From: CAYFSS01 sp964345975
GTDB lineage: Bacteria; Bacillota; Clostridia; Saccharofermentanales; Fastidiosipilaceae
Direction of reading: 5' to 3'
Assembly: GCA_964345975.1 (NCBI GenBank)
Contig: CAYFSS010000023.1
Location: forward strand, 1 to 28,528
DNA: 28,528 nt
Below the pieces are notes generated by a model, which was given only the letters and a program-made list of their open reading frames with translations, was not told the origin of the DNA and searched no databases. Positions 8,482 through 16,123 of this stretch are shown in pieces; position 1 is the stretch's first letter; each line of letters starts with the position of its first letter. A program made the translations under genes and the position numbers.

Positions 8482-9720
8482 CTAACAGCAGGTCATCATG
8501 TCGAGGATGCAGCGATTCGTCTGAGCCATACCTTCACGAGCTAAGCGACCGACGTTTCGGATCGTGGCATCAATATCACTGGCGATAATGCCTTCGCCGC
8601 GATAAAACTGCTTCGACCGACCGGCCATCTGATAGCCGATGAAGCCGGCTCTCACAGACATGGCGATCTTACCGGCACAGCTGGCTTTTGCACCGTCACA
8701 GATCATGCCGGGTAGGAGGCCGAGAGCATTGACGAAACTATGCACGACGATGGATTCATCGCCGGTTTCAAGGAGAGCAATCGCTGCTCCTACTGAAGCT
8801 CCGGCACAAACAACGCCACAAAAAGACGAAAGACGACCGATCAGTTGTTTCTGGTACAAGGAAAGGAGATTGGACAAAACTAACGGACGATAAATTTCCT
8901 CGCGTGAATACCCCTTCGCTTGCGCATAGACGATAAGCGGCACTGAGGTCGTAATCCCCTGATTCCCCGATCCACCATTGATGATCACCGGCAGATTGCA
9001 ACCGCTCATGCGAGCATCGGAGGCAGCTGCAGCATAGGCGACGGCCTTATCGATCGTGGAGCTGTCTTCAAAGAGCTGACCTATCCCGGCTCCGTAATCC
9101 CCACGGATACCTTCCTCAGCAATCGCTAAATTGAAATCGATCTGCCGATCCAATAACTCACGCAGGTCTTCAAGCTCGAAGGAGTGCACAAAGTCCCAGA
9201 CCTTCTGCGAATCGAGGTCCACATCTAAACTACTCTCTGTCAATGCTTGACGATCTATAAGAATTTCGCCGTTCTTCTCGGCATATACGAGATTGGTGTG
9301 CTCATCTTGAAAACGCACGATTGCAGTCTCTTCACGAAAGTGCAAGGTTAAGATGAAGTCGATGAGGTGCTCACTTTGAAGTATCTCGATCTTAATCCTA
9401 TCTTCTTCCACATAGGTTCTAATCCGCGCGATATCTACAGCGGAAATATGAGAAATGGCATTGAGCTTCGCCTTTGGATCCCCGGCCAGAGCACCTGCGG
9501 CGAGCGACACGTCCAGGCCTCGCAAACCACCGGTATTCGGCACGTGGACACAATGCGCATTCTTGAAGATGCTCTCACTCACCCGGAGCGTCATCGACTC
9601 GGGTTCAGCGCCCAAAATATTTCGCGCTACGGCTGCACCATAGGCCAAGGCACTCGGCTCTGTACACCCTGTCGAAGGGATGAGTTCTCTCTCTAAGAGG
9701 CTAAGAATCTCTTGGTTCAT
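8482..9720 (-). CDS. cyuA: UPF0597/CyuA-type L-cysteine desulfidase
   Basis: A 412-residue member of the UPF0597 (YhaM/CyuA) family, related to the iron-sulfur serine dehydratase alpha chain. Characterised members use an oxygen-sensitive 4Fe-4S cluster to break L-cysteine into pyruvate, ammonia and sulfide. Visible conserved blocks are STGCTEPSALAYGAA near residues 16-30, INGGSGNQGITTSVPLIVYA in the middle, FCGVVCAGASVGAA, and MICDGAKASCAGK near the C-terminus, where the cysteines are candidate cluster ligands. The ATG has GAGGG 6 bases upstream. A role in cysteine breakdown or detoxification is inferred from the family. Serine or other beta-substituted amino acids remain possible substrates. 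Confidence 0.8.
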   Translation of the reverse strand: MNQEILSLLERELIPSTGCTEPSALAYGAAVARNILGAEPESMTLRVSESIFKNAHCVHVPNTGGLRGLDVSLAAGALAGDPKAKLNAISHISAVDIARIRTYVEEDRIKIEILQSEHLIDFILTLHFREETAIVRFQDEHTNLVYAEKNGEILIDRQALTESSLDVDLDSQKVWDFVHSFELEDLRELLDRQIDFNLAIAEEGIRGDYGAGIGQLFEDSSTIDKAVAYAAAASDARMSGCNLPVIINGGSGNQGITTSVPLIVYAQAKGYSREEIYRPLVLSNLLSLYQKQLIGRLSSFCGVVCAGASVGAAIALLETGDESIVVHSFVNALGLLPGMICDGAKASCAGKIAMSVRAGFIGYQMAGRSKQFYRGEGIIASDIDATIRNVGRLAREGMAQTNRCILDMMTCC

Positions 9721-10056
9721 CCTTTACCCTCAATGGATCCATTCATGTTTAACGTGTCCCCATGGTAACACGAGATGCGAACCTATAAGCAAGGTTTCTT
9801 TATCCCATTAACACCAAATAGCCCCCTCCTGTTTGTCAGAGTGACTCCCAAAAGTTGGGCTAGGAATTTGGACTAACAGGAGGGGGTTACTCTGGTCCAA
9901 CTTTTGGGGGTCAGCCCATGCCTTATCTCACCTTCACTCACTTTATCTCACATTCTTCACATCCCTCGTCCTAACCTCTGCGGTGATGATAAGATTCCCC
10001 GGATGATTTCTTATGGAACTTAATAAAGAACGTATGGAGGTTCTAGGGAGGTCCTT
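9721..10056. other. Divergent intergenic region with interleaved inverted repeats
   Basis: The 336 bases between the cyuA-like gene (minus) and the acetyltransferase (plus) hold the interleaved repeat element at 9822-9913. They also hold a direct repeat TTATCTCAC at 9923-9931 and 9943-9951 (20-base period). No gene is seen. Confidence 0.6.
9822..9913. repeat. Interleaved inverted-repeat element (possible IS/MITE remnant)
   Basis: Two inverted repeat pairs are interleaved. Pair A is a perfect 12-base pair at 9822-9833 and 9875-9886, extendable to 16 bases with one mismatch. Pair B is a 17-base pair with one mismatch at 9842-9858 and 9897-9913, beginning TGA and ending TCA. The B arm TGACCCCCAAAAGTTGG (minus strand) resembles my memory of IS3/IS150-type insertion sequence ends. 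No transposase is present, and I see no target-site duplication. Confidence 0.6.
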
Positions 10057-10659
10057 ATGACAGAACGTGAGAAACAGCTCGCAGGGAAATGGTATGACAT
10101 CAGTGATCCTTGGCTCGTAGGTCAAAGGGATCTCGCTCGAGATATGGCGGAGGAATATAACCTGACAACATCCGCTGAGACCTCGAAACGCCGCGCCATC
10201 CTTAAGAACCTCTTTGGGTCCATCGGTGAAGATGTCGAAATCTACCCCAGTGTGAAGTTCGATTATGGCTGTAACACCTATATCGGTGACAGGGTCTATA
10301 TCAATTTCAATGCGATCTTTCTTGACTGTGCCGAGATCCGAATCGGCAACGACGTATTCATTGGACCTAACACTTCTTTCTTGACTCCGATCCATCCACT
10401 CCTTCCTAAGGATAGAAATATGCGTATCAAAGAAGATGGCACGCCTTACATGATTGAAGCGGCTGCCCCGATCACCATCGGAAACGACGTTTGGATCGGT
10501 GGCAATGTGACGTTCCTACCCGGGGTGACCGTGGGAGACGGTACAGTCATCGGGGCCGGCAGTGTCGTGTCAAGGAGCATTCCTTCCGGCGTGATTGCTG
10601 TGGGGAATCCTTGTCGTGTCGTGCGTGAACTGACAGAGGATGATGCGATCGGGATTTAG
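10057..10659 (+). CDS. maa: Maltose/galactoside O-acetyltransferase (LacA/Maa/NodL family)
   Basis: A 200-residue acetyl-CoA-dependent sugar O-acetyltransferase of the left-handed beta-helix (hexapeptide) superfamily. The N-terminal Mac domain (residues 5-60) is followed by hexapeptide coils from about residue 72, such as IGDRVYI, IGNDVFIG, IGNDVWIG and IGAGSVV. The catalytic histidine is His113 in LTPIHPL, the position used by E. coli Maa. Family members acetylate glucose, maltose or galactosides in the cytosol, possibly to detoxify non-metabolised sugars. The ATG has GGGAGG 5-6 bases upstream. It appears to be a single-gene unit, and its stop codon is directly followed by a copy of the GGCTTTT motif. 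Confidence 0.88.
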   Translation: MTEREKQLAGKWYDISDPWLVGQRDLARDMAEEYNLTTSAETSKRRAILKNLFGSIGEDVEIYPSVKFDYGCNTYIGDRVYINFNAIFLDCAEIRIGNDVFIGPNTSFLTPIHPLLPKDRNMRIKEDGTPYMIEAAAPITIGNDVWIGGNVTFLPGVTVGDGTVIGAGSVVSRSIPSGVIAVGNPCRVVRELTEDDAIGI

Positions 10660-10805
10660 GAGGCTTTTTGGTGGGACTTTATAAAAACTTGATCGTGTGG
10701 ACTATAGGCTAGACCGTCAAATCATTGCGTGCCTCTTTGCTACACAAAAGCCCTCATGATTGCCCAATATCCTCGCCTAGGAACGTCTCCACGAGTTGCC
10801 GTCCA

Positions 10806-11294
10806 TTACTTCCCGGTAGGTAGACACAATTGAAGTCGTGGAACGATACTGCCAATGAAGAACTGAGAACCGTTGACCGAAGAGGTCATAAGCGTACGGA
10901 GCGTGTGTTTCTCCTTGTCCTCCGCTAGGGGGAGAGCCGTCATCATCACCGCCCCCATACCTATATTCATCGCCATACCCAGACTGAGCGCTAAACCGTA
11001 GAGCTGACTCGCATCCGCCGGATCGGAGGTGAGAGATCCGTAGAGAAAGCGCATTGCAATCGTAATCGCAATAGCCATAAGAGGGCCAGTGATCGCTGCG
11101 GTATTGCCAAGCAGCATCTTAGTTTTGAGACTAAGGACAGCCTTAATCTTTCGGAGCTTAGTCACCTCCGAACGGTTATATTGCTGAAGCTGTAATGCTC
11201 GATTGCTGTGACGTTCCCTATCTTTCGACAAGACCACACGATTTCCTTCATTCATACGACTTTTCATAACACGATCGTTCTTTGTAAAGGTCAT
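10806..11294 (-). pseudogene. Truncated ABC-2 transporter permease
   Basis: A 162-residue remnant of an ABC-2 permease. The ATG overlaps the ATPase stop (ATGA, 11291-11294), the arrangement of an intact ATPase-permease pair. The N-terminal cytoplasmic arm and two membrane segments (about 64-86 and 98-122) are recognisable, followed by the coupling-loop-like EDKEKHTLRTLMTSSVNGSQFF. The reading then ends in the unrelated tail VPRLQLCLPTGK at a TAA. ABC-2 permeases normally have about six membrane segments, so more than half is missing. None of the three minus-strand frames just downstream restores obvious membrane helices, which suggests a deletion or frameshift plus deletion rather than a single point change. 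Confidence 0.75.
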
Positions 11295-12139
11295 GCTAAG
11301 GCTCTCCCTGTCACTTGGACAAAAACATCTTCCAATGTTGGCTCACAAGAATGAATCGTCTCGATGCGACCGGCTCGAAGCAGTGACATAATTTCTGCCA
11401 AATTCTCAGCATTACGTTCCAGAACCACTTCTTGCTCACCGGCAATACACAGACGATATTGCTTATCGTGGTTATAGCGAAGACAAACCTCCTGCGGCGA
11501 CCCGGTTTCGAGAATGCGACCTTTATCCAAGAGAGCCACTTCATCACAGAGCTTCGTCGCTTCTTCCATATTGTGGGTCGTCAGAAAGATCCCCATGCCA
11601 CTTTCCTTCAGTTCCAGAAACAGTTCATGGACGTCTCGGGCTGTGGTCGGATCAAGACCGCTCGTCGGCTCATCGAGAAAGAGTAAGCGAGGTCCATGCA
11701 AGATCGCGCGGATCAGGACAAGACGTTGTTTCTGAACTTTCGAAAGTTTCCCTGCCTTGTTCTTGCGATAAGGAGAAAGTCCTACGCGCTCCAAGAGATC
11801 ATCGATACGTTTGTACGATGCTCCCAGTAGATCAGCGAAGATCTTAAGGTTGTCATAGACCGTGAGTCGTTCATAGACACCGCTTCTATCTGTAACGATG
11901 CCAATTTGCTCGTAAATCGATTCATCGATCTCCGTAGACGTTTTCCCGAGCGTGATGGCGTTCCCGGCTGTTGGCTTCAACTGCCCTGTCGCTGTATTGA
12001 TCGTTGTCGTCTTTCCGGATCCGCTAGGACCAAGAAAACCAAAGATTTCACCTTCCTGGACGGAGATACTTAGGTCTTTCAGTGCCTCATAATCTCCGTA
12101 GCACTTCTTTAGATTCTGTAATTCCAATAATATCGGCAT
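11291..12139 (-). CDS. ABC transporter ATPase with degenerate signature motif
   Basis: A 282-residue ABC-2 type exporter ATPase. Walker A GPSGSGKT is at 37-44, and Walker B LLFLDEPTSGLD and the H-loop LTTHNMEEA are intact. The signature motif reads LSKVQKQR where relatives have LSGGQ/LSKGMKQR; the glycine that contacts ATP across the dimer is valine (GTT, one base from GGT). A C-terminal regulatory extension of about 60 residues follows the ABC fold. The start ATG has AGGGAG 7 bases upstream. It overlaps the truncated permease by four bases. With its permease broken and its signature changed, this transporter is probably non-functional. An Rgg-type regulator is divergent to it. Confidence 0.85.
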   Translation of the reverse strand: MPILLELQNLKKCYGDYEALKDLSISVQEGEIFGFLGPSGSGKTTTINTATGQLKPTAGNAITLGKTSTEIDESIYEQIGIVTDRSGVYERLTVYDNLKIFADLLGASYKRIDDLLERVGLSPYRKNKAGKLSKVQKQRLVLIRAILHGPRLLFLDEPTSGLDPTTARDVHELFLELKESGMGIFLTTHNMEEATKLCDEVALLDKGRILETGSPQEVCLRYNHDKQYRLCIAGEQEVVLERNAENLAEIMSLLRAGRIETIHSCEPTLEDVFVQVTGRALA

Positions 12140-12478
12140 ACTATACTCCCTCTAGTCTAATGATCACTCGTGCCGGTCTTGCGATGATGTGCTTCCATTC
12201 ACTCACGGACCGATTACGACCTCGTGCATCGCGATGCAGCTTGATCTTAGAGAGACTTAGAAATAATTTGGTGATTCAACAACTATGTTTCTACTAAATT
12301 CAGTTTCAGGGGGTTATCCCCCTCCAAACATCAACTAAACTTGATGCTATTCGTTCGAGATAGGGTCAATTCGCAACTTGTTGGTCGCGGAGCACCTTAC
12401 ATCACAAAAGCCGGTGAACCTGTTTCTCCCTTTTATTACCGTAGTTTTAGCCATGCTTAACATGCGGAGGAGGCAGCT
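12140..12478. other. Divergent control region between ABC ATPase and Rgg-type regulator
   Basis: The 339 bases contain no convincing gene. They hold two adjacent hairpin-forming inverted repeats: AGGGGG/CCCCCT at 12308-12323 with a TTAT loop, and CATCAA/TTGATG at 12329-12346 with a 6-base spacer. A GGCTTTT motif copy (minus strand) is at 12406-12412. The GGAGGAGG ribosome binding site of the regulator is at the right end. I looked for a short hydrophobic signalling peptide of the SHP type and did not find one. Confidence 0.55.
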
Positions 12479-13372
12479 ATGCAACCATTCGGTCCCACGC
12501 TTAAAGAGCTCCGTCTCGAGAAGAATTACACCCTGAAAGATACCGCTGATCGCATCGTCTCCGTCCAGTTTCGTTCAAACTTTGAGAAGGGTGTCTCGGA
12601 TATCAAACTTACGAACTTCGTCCTTCTGCTAAATAGGATCCATGTAACGTTTGAAGAATTCCTCTATCGTTATGAAGATTGAAGTGTTGTCGACTTTTCA
12701 AAGATTTCACGGGATTTTGCTGCGGTTACCGGAACCATCAATGACCGCTATCGCCTTCAGAACTTGGCAGCGCATTATCATGATATGTATCTCGAATATG
12801 GCTCCGATGCCTACGAATTTATTGCGGTTCTTTGTGAAGAAGTCGGGAGCGGCAAACGAGACATCCCGGAAGAACGCAAACAGATCGTCAGGGACTTCCT
12901 CATGAACAGTGAGTACTGGACGAAGTTCGAATTTTTCTTATTTGAATTATTACCGGGATTCTTCACCGGCGATGAACTCGTCAATATGCTGGAGCGGGTT
13001 GCCTTCGATGCAAGGCGCTTCCCTAAATACTATGAAGTCATCGAACCTGAAGTCTATTTAAATGTCATCTTCATTCTGCTCAAGCGCGGTGAAATAGAAC
13101 AAGCAGAGAAGTATCTCCAGGGCTTCTATCAAAGTGCCCCTGAACCCAATCTTGACCATCTAAATCACTATGCTCTCGCAAGCTACCTGAGCGGCTTGAT
13201 CTTACTGAGCCGAGGCGAAGAAGAACTCGGCACAGCCAAGTGCCTGGAATACATTCGCTTCATTGATTTATACCCTGCATTTGATCAGACGAGAAACATC
13301 CTCATGACGTGGATGGATAGGTGTCGTGACATAGCGCTTAAGGCAGCAGACTCGTCTACAAATACTCTTTGA
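12479..13372 (+). pseudogene. Rgg/GadR/MutR-family transcriptional regulator with in-frame TGA
   Basis: Read through one TGA at 12680-12682, the frame encodes about 297 residues, the normal Rgg length. Residues 1-65 form the helix-turn-helix domain (FGPTLKELRLEKNYTLKDTA, then the Rgg-typical SNFEKGVSDIKLTNFVLLL). After the TGA the same frame continues without any stop (SVVDFSKISRDFAAVTG) into the helical peptide-binding domain, with EYWTKFEFFLFELLPGF and tetratricopeptide-like helices to the end. As annotated by standard code only a 67-residue DNA-binding fragment would be made. A separate restart could occur at TTG 12764, but it has no good ribosome binding site. Rgg proteins answer to imported peptides and often control a neighbouring exporter; the divergent ABC pair is the likely former target. 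The 3' end overlaps ddh by 17 bases. Confidence 0.8.
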
Positions 13373-14339
13373 TCAGCTCCTCTGAACTTCGCTCTGATAG
13401 GTAACTAAGCGGAACATCGAAGACTGTCTTCGTACCGTAAGAACCTTCCTCACTCAAGCGATAGCAAGCCCTTGCGTATGCCAACATGACGGATGCCGTA
13501 AACTCCGGGTTGCTGGCGAGCTGTAGGTTCAGTTCGGTGACGGAACGAGTACCCGGAGAGGTTTCGCCGACACGAATGACGGAGCCGCCGTGGGGCTTAC
13601 TCGTGTGATGGGCAAGGAACTCTTCCTCGGAAATAAAGTAGACTCGTGTGGTATAGCCTGCGAAGTAGTCGGGCATGGTTATGATCGTCTCTTCGATCTT
13701 GGCTTGATCCGCACCGGTTTCAGTGACGACATAAACCTCGCGCTCATGAGCAGAATGCGTGTCATAGTCAGGAATCTGAGCTGCACGCACTTGAGCCAAC
13801 ATCTCTTCAGAAGGGATCGTGTACTGAGCTGCATATTTGACGCCGGGGATAGAACGAACGGCCTCGCTGTGACCTTGACTGAGGCCTCGTCCCCAGAAGG
13901 TATAGGTCGTTGCTTGAGGTAAGATCGTATCAAAAAGCACACGTGAGAGGGAGAAGAGGCCCGGATCCCAACCGGTCGCAACGATAGAAGTCTTGGAACC
14001 CGCAAGAGAACTCTCGTTCATCGAAGTCCAATACTCCGGCATCTTCGCATGGGTGTCATAAGCGTCGACGGTGTTAAATTTCTTAGCGAGGCCGGGACCT
14101 TGCTGCGGAAGATCCGTCTTAGAACCACCGCATAACAAGAGTACATCGATCTTGTCGATATATGCATCGATCTCATCGATGGGGACGATCTTAACTTTGT
14201 TGTCAGTCGCTTCACGCCCCAGTCGATTCGCAGGGCGCCGAGTGAAGATCGCAACGAGCTCCATATCGTCGCGGAGACCTACTTCTATGCCACGACCCAG
14301 ATTTCCATAACCGACAATACCGATTCGTATTTTTTGCAT
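13356..14339 (-). CDS. ddh: meso-Diaminopimelate dehydrogenase
   Basis: A 327-residue NADPH-dependent enzyme that aminates tetrahydrodipicolinate directly to meso-diaminopimelate, bypassing the acylated branch of lysine synthesis. The Rossmann motif GIVGYGNLGRG is near the N-terminus. Family-typical blocks follow: LLLCGGSKTDLP, ATGWDPGLFS, the substrate-binding FWGRGLSQGHSEAVR and PHGGSVIRVGE. A GTG at 14354, directly after the dapB stop, is also open, but the ATG at 14339 has GGTGGAG 9 bases upstream and gives the usual length. It is the last gene of the lysA-dapA-dapB-ddh operon, and its end overlaps the convergent Rgg-type gene by 17 bases with no terminator between them. Confidence 0.93.
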   Translation of the reverse strand: MQKIRIGIVGYGNLGRGIEVGLRDDMELVAIFTRRPANRLGREATDNKVKIVPIDEIDAYIDKIDVLLLCGGSKTDLPQQGPGLAKKFNTVDAYDTHAKMPEYWTSMNESSLAGSKTSIVATGWDPGLFSLSRVLFDTILPQATTYTFWGRGLSQGHSEAVRSIPGVKYAAQYTIPSEEMLAQVRAAQIPDYDTHSAHEREVYVVTETGADQAKIEETIITMPDYFAGYTTRVYFISEEEFLAHHTSKPHGGSVIRVGETSPGTRSVTELNLQLASNPEFTASVMLAYARACYRLSEEGSYGTKTVFDVPLSYLSERSSEELIKEYL

Positions 14340-14354
14340 GTACACCAACTCCAC

Positions 14355-15122
14355 CTAGCTCAAAACATCGTGCATGTTATAGAGTCCCGGTTTTTGTTTC
14401 ACGATATAAGCAGCTGCTGTTAGGGCGCCGTATGCAAAGATGCGCCGCGAACCGGCTCTATGGGTCAATTCCAAGACCTCATCTTCCCCGGCGAAGATCA
14501 CGTCGTGTTCACCGACGATGGTTCCACCGCGAACCGCCTGGATCCCGACATCTTGAGATTCTCTGGCGCCCATGCCGCTTCGTCCTTCTACGGGGACAAC
14601 ATCTTCTCGACCACGTTTCACCGCTTCGAAGAGGGCGACTGCTGTACCGCTGGGAGCATCGACCTTGTAGCGATGATGTTTCTCGACGATCTCGATGTCG
14701 AAGTCAGGGAGTAGCTGAGCCAATTTTTCTGTGACGATCTCCATGACCGTGACGCCTAAACTCATATTCTTCGCATGGAAGACCGGAATCGTGTCAGCCA
14801 AGACTCTCAACATGCGCTCGTCGTCTACCGTCAAGCCGGTAGAACCTGTCACCAAGGGTTTCTCAACCCGCTTGGCAAATTCGGCGATCGTGGGCAGGGC
14901 GGTGGCGGAGGTGAAATCCACGATGACATCAAAGTCTAGTGATTCCACTTCATCCAGCGATGTATAGACAGGAAACGGTAAGTCTCCCGGTACATCCGCA
15001 AAACCGCCAATGACGTCGAAGCCTATGCGTGTTTGCGATAAATCGTAGATTTCGCGACCCATCCGTCCGGTAGCTCCGCAGAGGAAGATCCTTACGGAAG
15101 GGCTTCTATCATTGTCAGACAC
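14355..15122 (-). CDS. dapB: 4-Hydroxy-tetrahydrodipicolinate reductase
   Basis: The second committed step of the DAP/lysine pathway, NAD(P)H-dependent reduction to tetrahydrodipicolinate. With the GTG start at 15122 it has 255 residues. The dinucleotide-binding GATGRMG is at 16-22, GSTGL near 93-97, and the catalytic and substrate-binding block EKHHRYKVDAPSGTA has His149/His150 and Lys153. I prefer GTG 15122 because GGAGG lies 8 bases upstream. The earlier GTG at 15131 is only one base from that site. The chosen start lies one base after the dapA stop, so the genes are tightly coupled. The product feeds ddh immediately downstream. Confidence 0.93.
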   Translation of the reverse strand: MSDNDRSPSVRIFLCGATGRMGREIYDLSQTRIGFDVIGGFADVPGDLPFPVYTSLDEVESLDFDVIVDFTSATALPTIAEFAKRVEKPLVTGSTGLTVDDERMLRVLADTIPVFHAKNMSLGVTVMEIVTEKLAQLLPDFDIEIVEKHHRYKVDAPSGTAVALFEAVKRGREDVVPVEGRSGMGARESQDVGIQAVRGGTIVGEHDVIFAGEDEVLELTHRAGSRRIFAYGALTAAAYIVKQKPGLYNMHDVLS

Positions 15123-15123
15123 T

Positions 15124-16026
15124 CTAGACACCTCCGATGACTTCGGGCTTCAGATAACCCAAGGCTTGCAGCTCCTGACGGAGCCGATCGACGGTTGCTT
15201 CTGAGGCGTTGCTCAAAGGTAAGCGAAGACCGCCTGAAGGCAGACCAAGGAGATTGAGAGCGGCTTTTATGGGGACAGGGTTGACTTCGACAAAGAGAGC
15301 CTCGATGAAGGGGTACAGTGCGAGCTGAATGGAGCGCGCACGTTCGTAGTCGCCTTCAAGGCAGGCTGCGACCATATCATGGGTTTCTTGAGGAAGAGCG
15401 TTGGCCAAGACGGAGATGACGCCCGAACCGCCAACCGACATGAGGGGTACGATAACATCATCGTTGCCCGAGTAGATCGCAAAATCAGGCGACGTCGCCT
15501 GACGGATCGCCGTTGTGTAGCTCAAGTTGCCCGTTGCATCCTTGATGCCCACGATGTTCGGAACTTCGGAAAGCTTGCGCACCAGGTCGACCGAAAGATG
15601 GACTGCCGTACGACCCGGGACCGTATAGAGAATGGAAGGAATTTGGACACTCTCCGCGATTTGGCGGAAGTGTTCGTAGAGGCCATACTCCGTGCCCTTA
15701 TTGTAGTAAGGCGTGACGAGGAGAAGGCCATCGGCACCGACATCCTCCGCCATGCGGCTCAAGGTGATGGAGTGACGAGTGTCGTTGATCGCCGTCCCTG
15801 CAATGACGGGAATACGACCTGCAACCTCTTCGATGACGACACGAATCGCCTCGATATGCTCATCGTCGCGGGAGGTCGAGACCTCACCGGTCGTACCCAT
15901 TGAAACGATGGCATCCGTTCCATGTTCGAGGTGAAAACGCACCAGTTCGCGCATCCCCTCATAATCAATCTCACCGTTTTCTAGAAATGGTGTCACAAGA
16001 GCGACGGCTGATCCTTGAAATAGCAT
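15124..16026 (-). CDS. dapA: 4-Hydroxy-tetrahydrodipicolinate synthase
   Basis: A 300-residue class I aldolase that condenses pyruvate with L-aspartate semialdehyde. The Schiff-base lysine is Lys162 in VGIKDATGN, with Tyr134, the GTTGE loop (Thr45/Thr46) and Arg139 at the positions expected from E. coli DapA. The usual YYNKPTQ loop reads YYNKGTE here, a small variation. The ATG at 16026 is preceded by AAGGGGAG at 5 bases. An open extension to 16095 lacks such a site and I reject it. It sits 97 bases after lysA and one base before dapB in the same operon. In many Gram-positive bacteria the enzyme is lysine-insensitive; regulation cannot be judged here. Confidence 0.93.
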   Translation of the reverse strand: MLFQGSAVALVTPFLENGEIDYEGMRELVRFHLEHGTDAIVSMGTTGEVSTSRDDEHIEAIRVVIEEVAGRIPVIAGTAINDTRHSITLSRMAEDVGADGLLLVTPYYNKGTEYGLYEHFRQIAESVQIPSILYTVPGRTAVHLSVDLVRKLSEVPNIVGIKDATGNLSYTTAIRQATSPDFAIYSGNDDVIVPLMSVGGSGVISVLANALPQETHDMVAACLEGDYERARSIQLALYPFIEALFVEVNPVPIKAALNLLGLPSGGLRLPLSNASEATVDRLRQELQALGYLKPEVIGGV

Positions 16027-16123
16027 ACTTCTCCCCTTTCGTTTTTGTAGCTTGTTGTCAACAACTACGGGAAATCCGGGTTTCCACCGGTTCATGTGTT
16101 TTTGTCGTCTAGGCTGTTGGATT

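Noticed and set aside
12140..12478. Short hydrophobic signalling peptide gene next to the Rgg-type regulator
   Set aside because: The small frames in this spacer encode polar, charged peptides with no hydrophobic C-terminal stretch.
12479..13372. Genetic code in which TGA encodes tryptophan
   Set aside because: Several intact genes end at TGA (rhaA, rhaB, rhaD, the second ABC ATPase), and tryptophans are coded by TGG throughout, so the TGA in the Rgg-type gene is an isolated event.
15379..15903. Plus-strand open frame of 174 codons opposite dapA
   Set aside because: Antisense shadow of dapA with low-likelihood composition (Arg/Asp-rich) and no start signal.
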